A DNA stretch of 64,000 nt from the NCBI RefSeq assembly GCF_900114785.1, contig NZ_FOUG01000002.1, positions 124,001 to 188,000 on the forward strand, given 5' to 3'. Shown one piece after another: positions 1 to 8,133 of the stretch. The notes under the pieces are model-generated. The model searched no databases and was not told where the DNA came from. It saw only the letters and a program-made list of their open reading frames with translations. Each line of letters opens with the position of its first letter. Within the stretch, counting starts at the first letter, position 1. The translations under genes and the position numbers were made by a program. The stretch comes from Variovorax sp. OV329 (GTDB taxonomy: Bacteria; Pseudomonadota; Gammaproteobacteria; Burkholderiales; Burkholderiaceae_C).

Positions 1-113
1 TTGGGTTGCTACAGGGTTGAACAGTGGTTGCACGATACGGGCGTGACATCGCGCCACAGTGAAGCGGCCGGGAACGCCGGCGCCCGGCATCGCATCCAAT
101 GGGCGGAGAACCC

Positions 114-812
114 ATGCAAGACCTGCAACACGCACCACCCGCGGCCCCGACCGGCATGCCGCAGGACACCGAACTGGCGGCCCGCGCCGCCGCCGGCGAC
201 GCCGGTGCCTTCGAATGCATCATGCGGCGCCACAACCGCCTGCTGTTCCGCACTGCGCGCAGCATCCTCCGAAGCGACGCCGAAGCGGAGGACGCGCTGC
301 AGGATGCCTACCTGCGCGCCTGGCGGGCGGTGGGCAGCTTCCGTGCCGACGCCAAACTCTCGACCTGGCTGGTGCGCATCGTGATGAACGAGGCCCTCGG
401 GCGGGTGCGGCGGCGCGATGCACAGGTCATTCCCCTGGATGCCGCCATGAACTCGACCGAACCCGAGACCCAGGCCTCGCTCACCGCCGATCCCGACCGG
501 CAGCCCGAGCGCGTGGCCATGCGCGCCGAGATCCGCAAGCTGATGGAGGCACGCATCGACCTGCTGCCCGAGGCTTTCCGCAGCGTGTTCATGCTGCGCG
601 CCGTGGAGGAGATGTCGGTCGAGGACGTCGCTCAGGCGCTGGCGATCCCGCAGGCCACGGTGCGCACCCGCTTCTTCCGTGCCCGCAGCTTGCTGCGCGA
701 AGGGCTGACGAGCGAGATCGACACGGCGCTGGGCGATGCCTTCGCCTTCGACGGCGCGCGCTGCGACCGCATCGTGGCCAGCGTGATGGCGCGGGTCGGG
801 TCCGAAACGTAG
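114..812 (+). CDS. ECF-type RNA polymerase sigma factor
   Basis: A 232-residue sigma-70 family protein that would direct RNA polymerase to a small regulon. Region 2 lies at about residues 20-100, with the typical acidic run (DAEAEDALQDAYLRAW) and the following FRADAKLSTWL segment. Region 4 with its helix-turn-helix lies at about 150-205 (SVEDVAQALAIPQATVRTR). An in-frame ATG at 99 also exists, but the ATG at 114 has a GGAG about 6 bases upstream and is preferred. No anti-sigma gene is adjacent. A ferritin-like protein and a cytochrome c follow on the same strand about 100 bp later and may be targets. The family call is secure; the regulon is inference. Confidence 0.92.
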   Translation: MQDLQHAPPAAPTGMPQDTELAARAAAGDAGAFECIMRRHNRLLFRTARSILRSDAEAEDALQDAYLRAWRAVGSFRADAKLSTWLVRIVMNEALGRVRRRDAQVIPLDAAMNSTEPETQASLTADPDRQPERVAMRAEIRKLMEARIDLLPEAFRSVFMLRAVEEMSVEDVAQALAIPQATVRTRFFRARSLLREGLTSEIDTALGDAFAFDGARCDRIVASVMARVGSET

Positions 813-917
813 ACCAGGGTGCAGGCCCGCATCGGCGCGGCGGGAACGTGGCGAAGAGCCACTCCATCGAATGGGCAGGGTCGATCTGATCCGCCCACCT
901 TCCATGGAGATTGCCAC

Positions 918-1502
918 ATGTCATTCCTTCAGATGCCTCACCCTGCCGCGGCACGCCGCATCTTCCTGGGCCGCACCGGCGGCCTCGCACTCTCCGGCGT
1001 GGCGGTCGCGCTGCTGGCCGGCAAGGACGCGCTCGCCGCGCAGCAGGCCGGCAGTGACGGCGGCGGTGCGCCGCAGGACATCCAGATCCTGAACACCGCG
1101 CTGGGCGCGGAGCTCGAGGCCATTGCCGCCTACCAGCTCGGCGCCGAAAGCAAGCTGCTGCAAAAGCCGGTGCTGGACCTCGCCGCGACCTTCCAGGGCC
1201 ATCACAAGGAGCACGCCCAGGTGTTGGCCAGGACGGTGGAGAAACTCGGTGGCAAGCCGGTGCTCGCCAGGTCCAGCTACGACTTTCCCGTGGCCCAGCT
1301 GAAGTCGCAGGCCGACGTGCTGCGTTTCGCGGCCAAGCTGGAGCAAGGCGCCGTGAGCGCCTACCTGGGGGCTGTTCCCCTGTTCGGCAACCGCGACCTG
1401 TCCAAGGCAGCGGCCAGCATCCTGGGCGACGAAGCCATGCACTGGGCCGTGCTGCGCAATGCGCTGGGCGAGGCGCCGGTGCCCTCGGCCTTCATGTCAT
1501 GA
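918..1502 (+). CDS. Tat-exported ferritin-like domain protein
   Basis: A 194-residue protein with an N-terminal twin-arginine-like signal (ARRIFLGR followed by a hydrophobic stretch ending near DALAAQ), so probably periplasmic. The mature part looks like the ferritin_2 four-helix family. Helices carry Glu/His pairs of a possible dimetal site (ELEAIAAYQLG, FQGHHKEHAQV, KLEQGAVSAYLG, DEAMHWAVL). Members of this family in proteobacteria often sit beside ECF sigma factors. Its TGA overlaps the ATG of the cytochrome c gene (ATGA at 1499-1502), so the two are probably translationally coupled. Iron binding is inferred from the residues; the true substrate is unknown. Confidence 0.8.
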   Translation: MSFLQMPHPAAARRIFLGRTGGLALSGVAVALLAGKDALAAQQAGSDGGGAPQDIQILNTALGAELEAIAAYQLGAESKLLQKPVLDLAATFQGHHKEHAQVLARTVEKLGGKPVLARSSYDFPVAQLKSQADVLRFAAKLEQGAVSAYLGAVPLFGNRDLSKAAASILGDEAMHWAVLRNALGEAPVPSAFMS

Positions 1503-1900
1503 GCGGCTGGCTGCCTGCCGCTGCGCTGCTCCTCGTCGTCGCCGGTGCGGCGCAGGCCGCGCCCGATCAGCTCGTGCATGGCGAGCAGGTCTACGCGCGC
1601 TGCCTGGCATGCCATGCACTCGCCTACGACCGCGTCGGGCCGCACCACTGCGGGCTGCTGGGCCGGCGCGCCGGCAGCGTCTCCGGTTTCCCCTACTCCG
1701 AGGCGATGAAGGATTCGCGCATCACCTGGGACGAGAAGACGCTGGACCGATTCCTGGCGAAGCCCACGACGGCCGTGCCGGGCACCTCGATGACCTATGA
1801 CGGCGTGCCGGACGCGAAGGACCGCGGCGACCTGATCGCCTACCTGCGCCATGCGAACGCGTCGTCCGAGTGCCGGCCGCCGGGAAGCGCGCAGCGTTGA
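1499..1900 (+). CDS. Periplasmic class I c-type cytochrome
   Basis: A 133-residue protein with a Sec signal peptide (residues 1-20, ending AAQA) and a single haem-binding CLACH motif at 35-39. Met98 in the GTSM segment is the probable sixth ligand, as in small mitochondrial-type cytochrome c proteins. It starts inside the stop codon of the ferritin-like gene, so both proteins may be produced together, consistent with electron transfer to or from that protein. It could equally serve a respiratory oxidase. Function beyond electron transfer cannot be read from the sequence. Confidence 0.88.
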   Translation: MSGWLPAAALLLVVAGAAQAAPDQLVHGEQVYARCLACHALAYDRVGPHHCGLLGRRAGSVSGFPYSEAMKDSRITWDEKTLDRFLAKPTTAVPGTSMTYDGVPDAKDRGDLIAYLRHANASSECRPPGSAQR

Positions 1901-1913
1901 AGTGGCCAGGCCC

Positions 1914-2543
1914 TCAGGCTGATTGGGCGTCGGGCGCCAGGAAGCGGACGCGGCCCGTCTGCAGTTCGTACACGGCGCCGACCAGCTGCATCAGGCCCTC
2001 CTGCTCGCGCGCCTGCGCCTCGGGCGTCGCGCGCAGGCTGGCCACGGTGTGGCGCACGTTCGCCTCCACGGCCTGCTGGAGCAGTGTCTCGGGCGGCTGC
2101 GACACATCCAGTCCGGCCAGTGCCGGCGTGATCTGCTCGAGCAGCAGCTCGATCCGGCTTCTGTGCTGTGCGGCGTGGAAGTGCGTGCCGATGGCGGCCT
2201 CCACGGCGCCGCATCCCTCATGCCCGAGCACGACGAACAGCGGTGTCTTCAGGTGCGCGCCCGCGTACTGCAGCGTGCCCAGGATGGCGGGCCCCAGGAC
2301 GTTGCCCGCCACGCGGATCACGAACAGTTCGCCGAAGGAGGCATCGAAGACCAGCTCGGGCGGCACGCGGCTGTCGCTGCAACCCAGGATGGTCGCGTAG
2401 GGCCGCTGCCCCTTGGCGAGCTCGGCCAGGATTTCCTTCTGCACCGTCGGAAAACGCGCCCGCCCCTGCACGAAGCGCTCGTTGCCTTGCTGCAGACGTG
2501 CAAGCGCCTCTACGGCAGTGGGCAGGGGCTGGTGGGATTCCAT
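1914..2543 (-). CDS. Beta-class carbonic anhydrase
   Basis: A 209-residue enzyme for reversible CO2 hydration, likely cytoplasmic. The zinc ligands of the beta class are visible as Cys55, His108 and Cys111 (HEGC), with the Asp57-Arg59 dyad in CSDSR. The family N-terminal pattern (ALARLQQGNERF) begins soon after the chosen ATG. An in-frame ATG at 2573 would add ten residues; neither start has a clear Shine-Dalgarno sequence. The gene converges on the cytochrome c gene with only 13 bp between the stops. Family assignment is firm. Confidence 0.95.
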   Translation of the reverse strand: MESHQPLPTAVEALARLQQGNERFVQGRARFPTVQKEILAELAKGQRPYATILGCSDSRVPPELVFDASFGELFVIRVAGNVLGPAILGTLQYAGAHLKTPLFVVLGHEGCGAVEAAIGTHFHAAQHRSRIELLLEQITPALAGLDVSQPPETLLQQAVEANVRHTVASLRATPEAQAREQEGLMQLVGAVYELQTGRVRFLAPDAQSA

Positions 2544-2759
2544 GGATCGACAATCGGCGTGGTTCCGCACCATAGAAGTCGCGGTCGAGCCGTGTCAATC
2601 GGGGGCATCTTGGGGTGCGGGCGTTCCGGTCGGCCCGAAGGTGCGAACTGTTGTTTTCTGGACGCCAGACCGGGCGGACGCTCCGGCTGGGGAGAGAACC
2701 CAGTGCCTGCGACACGGGGCGTCCCCATAATGGCTGCGGGGAATGGCATCGCTACTCAC

Positions 2760-2768
2760 GGAGGAGAG
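2760..2768 (+). promoter_or_regulatory. Strong ribosome binding site fixing the start of the AI-2E permease
   Basis: The purine run GGAGGAGAG lies directly before the ATG at 2769. It decides this start over in-frame codons further upstream that overlap the opposing carbonic anhydrase gene. Confidence 0.7.
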
Positions 2769-3926
2769 ATGGACAAGTCAAGCATCGACATGCCCGGCGA
2801 ACCCAGGATCGAGCTCACGCAGCGAAACGCGTCGGCGCTCATGGACGTTTTCATCCGTGCCGGCCTGGTGCTGGCACTGGCGCTCCTGTGCTACCGGATC
2901 TTCGCGCCCTTCCTGATCCTCATGGTCTGGTCGCTGATCCTGGCCGTGACGCTCTACCCCATGCACCAGTCGCTGGCGCGCAGGATGGGCGGCCGGCAAG
3001 GCCTGGCCGCCACCCTGGTCGTGCTGGCCGGGGTCGTGCTCATCCTCGTGCCGACCACGGTGCTGATGAGCTCCTTCGGCGACACGGTCCGGCAGCTGGT
3101 GCACGACGTGCAGAACAACACGCTGCGCATTCCCGAGCCGCGACCGGCCGTGGCGCAGTGGCCGGTGGTGGGCGAGCGGGTGTTCGCGCTCTGGTCGCAG
3201 GCGCATACCGACCTGCCCGCGCTGGTGCAGTCGCTGCAGCCCAAGATCGGCGAGCTGGCACGCACGGCCCTGGGCGTGGTCGCCGGCATCGGCGGCGGGC
3301 TGCTGATGTTCCTGGGCGCGATCATCGTGGCGGGCATCGTCATGGCCTTCGGCCAGGCTGGTACGCGCGGCATGCGGGCCATCTTCGTGCGCATCATCGG
3401 ACCGGCGCGGGGCGCGGAATTCGCTGCCCTCTCCACCGCGACCATCCGTGCGGTGGCGCAGGGCGTGATCGGCGTGGCATTCATCCAGGCGATCCTGGTG
3501 GGCCTGTGCCTGCTGGTGGCCGGCGTGCCCTGGCCCGGGGTGCTGGCGGCCATCGTGCTGGTGCTGGGCATCGCGCAGGTGCCGGCGATCATCGTCACGC
3601 TGCCGGCCATCATCTGGCTGTGGACCGGCTCGGACCACGGCACCGGCGCGGCAACGCTCTACAGCATCCTGCTCTTCGTGGCGGGCATGGCGGACAACGT
3701 GCTCAAGCCGCTGATGCTGGGCCGCGGCGTGGACGCGCCCATGCCGGTCATCCTTATCGGCGCGCTGGGCGGCATGGCCACCGCGGGCATCCTGGGCATG
3801 TTCGTGGGCGCCACTCTGCTGGCGCTGGGCTACCAGATCTTCATGGGCTGGGTGGAGGCCAACCCCGCGGCCGCACGGGCAGCAATGCCAGGACCGCAGG
3901 ACGGCCCGCCGACAGCCGGCCAATAG
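2769..3926 (+). CDS. AI-2E family transporter (PerM/TqsA superfamily)
   Basis: A 385-residue polytopic inner-membrane protein. Hydrophobic segments cluster at about residues 20-70 (paired helices), around 75-100, and then six further spans after a central soluble region of about 100 residues, as in PF01594 permeases. Family members export small molecules or act in ion and quorum-signal transport; the substrate here is unknown. The gene is followed after 1 bp by the outer-membrane efflux lipoprotein gene, so it may head the efflux operon. That linkage is unusual for the family and suggests an accessory role in export. Confidence 0.85.
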   Translation: MDKSSIDMPGEPRIELTQRNASALMDVFIRAGLVLALALLCYRIFAPFLILMVWSLILAVTLYPMHQSLARRMGGRQGLAATLVVLAGVVLILVPTTVLMSSFGDTVRQLVHDVQNNTLRIPEPRPAVAQWPVVGERVFALWSQAHTDLPALVQSLQPKIGELARTALGVVAGIGGGLLMFLGAIIVAGIVMAFGQAGTRGMRAIFVRIIGPARGAEFAALSTATIRAVAQGVIGVAFIQAILVGLCLLVAGVPWPGVLAAIVLVLGIAQVPAIIVTLPAIIWLWTGSDHGTGAATLYSILLFVAGMADNVLKPLMLGRGVDAPMPVILIGALGGMATAGILGMFVGATLLALGYQIFMGWVEANPAAARAAMPGPQDGPPTAGQ

Positions 3927-3927
3927 G

Positions 3928-5487
3928 ATGCTTCGCTTGCCGCGCCTGACTGGCCGCTGGCTTGCCGGAATTGCCTGCAGCCTGATGCAGGGCGGCTGCA
4001 CCGTGCTGGGCCCGGACTTCAGTTCGCCGACGGTGCCGTGGCTCCCCGCGTGGTCGAGCAGCGCGCAGCAGGCGCTGCCGGCCGATCCGAAGGCCAAGGC
4101 CCAGCCCGACCTCGACGCCTGGTGGACGAACTTCGATGACCCGGTGCTCACGCAGCTGGTGGCGCAGGCGCAGCGGCAGAACACCGGCGTGCGCATCGCC
4201 GGCATGCGCATCCTCGAATCGCGCGCCCTGCTGGGCATCGCGGGCAGCGGCCTCTATCCCCAACTGCAGGAGGTCTCGGCCTCCGCCCTGCGCACGGGCC
4301 AGCGGCAGTCGCGCGGCACCGACAGCGCCTTCTGGAGCGCGGGCGCTGGCTTCGACATCGCCTGGGAGATTGATTTCTGGGGCAAGTACCGGCGCGGCAT
4401 CGAGTCGGCGGATGCGGCCTACTTCGCGAGCATCGCGCAGTACGACGACATGCAGGTGCTGGTGGCGGCGCAGGCGGCCAGCCTCTATGGCAGCATCCGC
4501 ACCACCGAGCAGCGGCTCTACATCTCGCACGAGAACGCGGCCATCCAGAAGCGCAGCCTGGAGATCACGCAGAACCTCTTTCGCAGCGGCAACGAATCCG
4601 AGCTGGACGTGCAGCAGGCGCGGTCCCAGTACCTGGGCACGCTGGCCACCATTCCGGACCTGGAAAGCGCGCTGCGCCAGACGCACAACGCGCTGAACGT
4701 GCTGCTTGCCCGTCCTCCCGGGCCCTTGCCCGAGCTGGAGGTCGGCCGCGGCAAGATCCCGCAGGCCTCGCTGGGCCTGATCGTCGAAGTGCCGGCCGAG
4801 CTGCTGCGGCGCCGGCCGGACGTGCGCGCCGCGGAGATGCTGCTGGCGGCGCAATCTGCGCAGATCGGCATCAGCGAGGCCGCGCTCTACCCCTCGATCG
4901 CGCTGGGCGGCTCCATCGGCCTGTCGGCCACCTCGCTGGCGGCGTCGCCGAGCACCCTGTCGTGGGCAGTGGGACCGGCCCTGGTGTGGAACGTGTTCGA
5001 CCACGGCCGGCTGAGCAACCAGGTGCTGGTGCAGGACGCGCGCTTCCAGCAGCTGAACGAGCAGTACCAGGACACGGTGCTGCGTGCCGCCCGCGAGACG
5101 GACGACGCCGCGGTCGCCTTCGCCAGCAGCCGCACGCAGGTGGACATCCTGCAGGAAGCGGTGCGCGCGGCGCGGCGCTCGCTGGACATCGCCAACATTC
5201 AGTACCAGGAAGGCCTGATCGACTTCCAGCGCGTGCTCGATTCCCAGCGCACCTTGTTCAGCCAGCAGGAACGGCTGGTGAGCACCCAGGGCAGCGTGGT
5301 GCAGAACCTGGTGGCGCTGTACAAGGCGCTGGGCGGCGGCTGGCAGGCGGGCCGAGAGCTGCCGCTGCTGGACGAGGACACCCGCCGCACCTTGCGCGCA
5401 CGCAGCGACTGGAAGACGCTGATCGACGATCCCCTGCCGCCACCGGCGGCGCAGCTGCAGCCGCCGCGGCGGCACAGGACGCCATGA
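3928..5487 (+). CDS. Outer-membrane efflux lipoprotein, NodT/OprM type
   Basis: A 519-residue TolC-superfamily channel with two OEP repeats. The signal peptide ends at an approximate lipobox (MQGGC, Cys24), implying outer-membrane anchoring, though the -3 residue is not typical. Diagnostic segments include PDLDAWW, the DFWGKYRR motif around residues 150-160, and the second-repeat motif with AELLRRRPDVRAAE. The C-terminus carries a short basic/proline tail. Its TGA overlaps the ATG of the HlyD-type gene (ATGA at 5484-5487). It would be the exit duct of the tripartite system encoded by this operon. Confidence 0.93.
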   Translation: MLRLPRLTGRWLAGIACSLMQGGCTVLGPDFSSPTVPWLPAWSSSAQQALPADPKAKAQPDLDAWWTNFDDPVLTQLVAQAQRQNTGVRIAGMRILESRALLGIAGSGLYPQLQEVSASALRTGQRQSRGTDSAFWSAGAGFDIAWEIDFWGKYRRGIESADAAYFASIAQYDDMQVLVAAQAASLYGSIRTTEQRLYISHENAAIQKRSLEITQNLFRSGNESELDVQQARSQYLGTLATIPDLESALRQTHNALNVLLARPPGPLPELEVGRGKIPQASLGLIVEVPAELLRRRPDVRAAEMLLAAQSAQIGISEAALYPSIALGGSIGLSATSLAASPSTLSWAVGPALVWNVFDHGRLSNQVLVQDARFQQLNEQYQDTVLRAARETDDAAVAFASSRTQVDILQEAVRAARRSLDIANIQYQEGLIDFQRVLDSQRTLFSQQERLVSTQGSVVQNLVALYKALGGGWQAGRELPLLDEDTRRTLRARSDWKTLIDDPLPPPAAQLQPPRRHRTP

Positions 5488-6632
5488 GTCAGAACACCGC
5501 CCCTCCTCCGCCCGCCGATCCGCCGCCCGGGTCGCCGTCCGATTCGCAGGCGCCCAAGACCGGCACCGGCACGCGCATCGGCGCGCTGGTGCTCGTGGCT
5601 CTCATCGTCGGCAGCCTGCTCATCTACTTCGTCGGCGACCGCCTCACGCCCAGCACCTCGCAGGCGCGCGTGCAGGCCTTCGTGGTGCCGGTGGCCGCCG
5701 AGGTGGCCGGCAAGGTGCTGTCGGTGAATGTGCGCGACAACGACGAGGTGCTCCCAGGGCAGGTGCTGCTGGACATCGACCCCGAGCCCTTCCGCATCGC
5801 ACTGCGCCGGGCACGGGCCGACCATGAATCCGTGCGCCGCTCGGTGCTGGGCTCCGAGGCCGGCGTGGACGCAGCGCGCGCTGCCCTGGCCGCGGCCCAG
5901 GCCAACAGCAACATGGCCGAGCGCGACGCCCGCCGGCAGGAGCGCCTGCACGAGGAGGACCCCGGCGCCATCTCGGTGCGGCGGCTGGAGATCGCGCAGT
6001 CCACGCGCGACGAGGCGCGCAGCAAGGCCCGGCGCGCAGAGGCCGACCTGCGCAAGGCGCAGGAGGCGGCCGGCGACAGCGGCGAAGGCAACGCGCAGCT
6101 GCAGAGCGCGCGCGCGGCAGTGGAGAAGGCCGAGCTGGACCTGGCGCGCACCCGCGTGCTCGCACCGGCGCGCGGCAAGGTCACGGACCTGCGCACCGAC
6201 GTCGGCCACTTCGCGCAGCCCGGCGCGCCGCTGATGACGCTGATCGCCATGCACGACCTGTGGATCAGCGCCGAGATGACCGAGAACAACCTGGGCAACA
6301 TCGAGCCCGGCGACGAGGCCGCCATCGTGCTGGACGTGCAGCCGGGCCAGGTGCTCAAGGGCCGCGTGCGCAGCGTGGGCCGTGGCGTGAGCAGCGGCAA
6401 GCCGGGGTCGCCCGGCTCCCTGCCCACCGTGGAGAACAGCCGCGACTGGCTGCGGCAGGCGCAGCGCTTCCCGGTGGCCATCGAGATCGACCCGGCCGAT
6501 CTGGCCCGGCTGCGCGGCGTGCAGGTGGGCGGCCAGGCCGACGTGCTGGTCTTCACCGGCGACAACCCGGTGATGAACGCGCTGGGCTCGCTCTACATGC
6601 GCGTGATGAGCTGGCTGTCCTACCTCTACTGA
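5484..6632 (+). CDS. HlyD/EmrA-family membrane fusion protein
   Basis: A 382-residue periplasmic adaptor with a proline-rich cytoplasmic start, one membrane span at about residues 30-52, a first half-lipoyl segment (VAGKVLSVNVRDNDEV), a long charged alpha-helical hairpin at about 110-215, and the second lipoyl half with LAPARGKVTDLRTDVG. It couples an inner-membrane pump to the outer-membrane channel. It overlaps the preceding channel gene by 4 bp and is followed after 15 bp by a DUF2955 protein, the usual partner in FUSC/AaeAB-like aromatic-acid efflux systems. Family assignment is firm; substrate is not visible. Confidence 0.93.
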   Translation: MSQNTAPPPPADPPPGSPSDSQAPKTGTGTRIGALVLVALIVGSLLIYFVGDRLTPSTSQARVQAFVVPVAAEVAGKVLSVNVRDNDEVLPGQVLLDIDPEPFRIALRRARADHESVRRSVLGSEAGVDAARAALAAAQANSNMAERDARRQERLHEEDPGAISVRRLEIAQSTRDEARSKARRAEADLRKAQEAAGDSGEGNAQLQSARAAVEKAELDLARTRVLAPARGKVTDLRTDVGHFAQPGAPLMTLIAMHDLWISAEMTENNLGNIEPGDEAAIVLDVQPGQVLKGRVRSVGRGVSSGKPGSPGSLPTVENSRDWLRQAQRFPVAIEIDPADLARLRGVQVGGQADVLVFTGDNPVMNALGSLYMRVMSWLSYLY

Positions 6633-6647
6633 GAAAAGTGCCGCGCC

Positions 6648-7679
6648 ATGACCCGCGCTGACAAGGCAAGCCTGCGCCTGACCCTCGGCCTGGGGCTGGC
6701 CACCTTCGTCGCCTACGGGGCGGCGCTGATGCTGCCCTTCGTGGTCTGCGTGATGGCGGTGCTGGTGCTTTGCAAGCCCGGGCCGCCCATGCCGCTGCTC
6801 AAGGCCGTGATCGGGGCCGTGGTACTGGCAGCGCTGATGGCCGCCGGCGTTCTGATGGTCCCCTTGCTGGAGCATTACGCGCTGGCCGGCGTGCTGCTGA
6901 CGGGCGCGGTGCTGCATGCGGTGTTTCGCGTCGGGCAGGCCCGGGGCGGTGCACTGACCACGCTGCTGGTGATTGCCTTCGCGATGATCCCGGTGGCCGG
7001 CGTGGCGGACCAGGCGCTGGTGAGCGTGCTGGCCGCGACGCTGGCCGTCGGCCTGGCCGTGGGGGCGCTGGTGAGCGCGCTGTCCATCGCCCTCTTCCCG
7101 GACCCGCCGCAGCCAGCTGCACCGCCCGCACAACGCGCCGCCACCGACTCGGCCGGCTGGATCGCGCTGCGCGGCACGCTCATCGTGATGCCGGTGTTCC
7201 TGCTCGCGCTGACCAACCCGTCCTTCTACCTCGCCGCGGTGATGAAGACCGCGGCGCTGGGCCAGCAGGCCAGCGAGACCCACGCCGGCACGGCCGGCCG
7301 CGAGCTGGTCGGCTCCACCCTCATGGGCGCCTTCATCGGCATGGTGGTCTGGCTGGGCCTTTCGTTGTGGCCCAGCCTGTGGATGCTCACGCTGTGGCTG
7401 ATGGCCGCCGCGCTGTGGACCGGCTCGGCCATGTTCGGCACGCGGCGCACGCGCTTCGCGCCTTCGTTCTGGAGCAATGCACTGATCACGGCGCTGATCC
7501 TGCTCGGCCCGGCCATCGAGGACAGCGCCAGCGGCAAGAGCGTGCTCGAAGGCTCGGTCATGCGCACCTGCCTGTTCGTGGGAGTGGCGCTCTACGCCAC
7601 CGGCACCGTCTGGGTGCTGGAGCGCTGGAAGGCCGCGCGGTCCGAGCGAGCCCGGCGCCGTGGCCCGCAGCCTGGCTGA
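6648..7679 (+). CDS. DUF2955 inner-membrane protein, FUSC-like pump component
   Basis: A 343-residue protein with about nine to ten hydrophobic spans in two clusters, separated by a hydrophilic linker around residues 150-168. The C-terminus is strongly basic. DUF2955 proteins resemble the membrane half of fusaric-acid-resistance (FUSC) proteins and are found beside HlyD-type adaptors, as here. It is the likely energised inner-membrane component of the efflux complex. It probably belongs to one transcript beginning at 2769 or 3928. Confidence 0.85.
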   Translation: MTRADKASLRLTLGLGLATFVAYGAALMLPFVVCVMAVLVLCKPGPPMPLLKAVIGAVVLAALMAAGVLMVPLLEHYALAGVLLTGAVLHAVFRVGQARGGALTTLLVIAFAMIPVAGVADQALVSVLAATLAVGLAVGALVSALSIALFPDPPQPAAPPAQRAATDSAGWIALRGTLIVMPVFLLALTNPSFYLAAVMKTAALGQQASETHAGTAGRELVGSTLMGAFIGMVVWLGLSLWPSLWMLTLWLMAAALWTGSAMFGTRRTRFAPSFWSNALITALILLGPAIEDSASGKSVLEGSVMRTCLFVGVALYATGTVWVLERWKAARSERARRRGPQPG

Positions 7680-7715
7680 TCGATCCGATTCATCCAACCC
7701 AAGACCAGGTCGCCC

Positions 7716-8051
7716 ATGCGAAACCCCAAACCCCTGCGACGGCGCTTCCTCCTTGAACTCTGGCGCGGGCTTGGCATCGTCTGGCCCGTCATCTCCGCAC
7801 TCCTGGTATTGATGGCCCTGCTGGGCCTTGCCGTCGGCCACCTGGAAGGGTGGCCCTGGAGCGACAGCCTGTATTTTTCCTTCGTCACGGGCCTGACGGT
7901 CGGCTATGGCGACCTGGCGCCCAAGCTGGCATGGGCACGGGGCCTGGCCATGGTGATCGGACTCTCAGGCATCGTGCTGACGGGCATCGTCGTCGCCGTC
8001 GCCGTGGAGGCACTGCGCGTGGCGCTGGACAGCGAGCAGGCAGCGCAATGA
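7716..8051 (+). CDS. Small two-TM potassium channel (pore domain)
   Basis: A 111-residue protein with two membrane spans, at about 22-42 and 74-97, flanking a pore loop that contains the selectivity filter TVGYGD at residues 61-66. This is the minimal architecture of ion-channel family PF07885 without a regulatory RCK domain. It starts 36 bp after the efflux operon and may be co-transcribed. K+ selectivity follows from the filter; physiological role is unknown. Confidence 0.9.
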   Translation: MRNPKPLRRRFLLELWRGLGIVWPVISALLVLMALLGLAVGHLEGWPWSDSLYFSFVTGLTVGYGDLAPKLAWARGLAMVIGLSGIVLTGIVVAVAVEALRVALDSEQAAQ

Positions 8052-8133
8052 CGGCCAAGAACGCAAAGCGGGTCGTCCAGGGCGCCGACCGGGTGCTGGA
8101 GCAGCTCGTCCGACGAGCGGGGATTCAGGTGGT

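Noticed and set aside
7..98. A partial gene entering from the left edge
   Set aside because: The short frame there has no recognisable domain and overlaps the sigma gene in another frame.
9..917. Long open frame opposite the ECF sigma gene
   Set aside because: It is a shadow of a high-GC coding region, rich in Arg/Ala/His, with no domain or ribosome binding site; the sigma factor on the other strand is clear.
5199..7841. 880-codon open frame on the minus strand across the efflux genes
   Set aside because: Composition (Gly, His, Gln, Arg repeats) is typical of an antisense shadow; the plus strand encodes three recognised efflux proteins.
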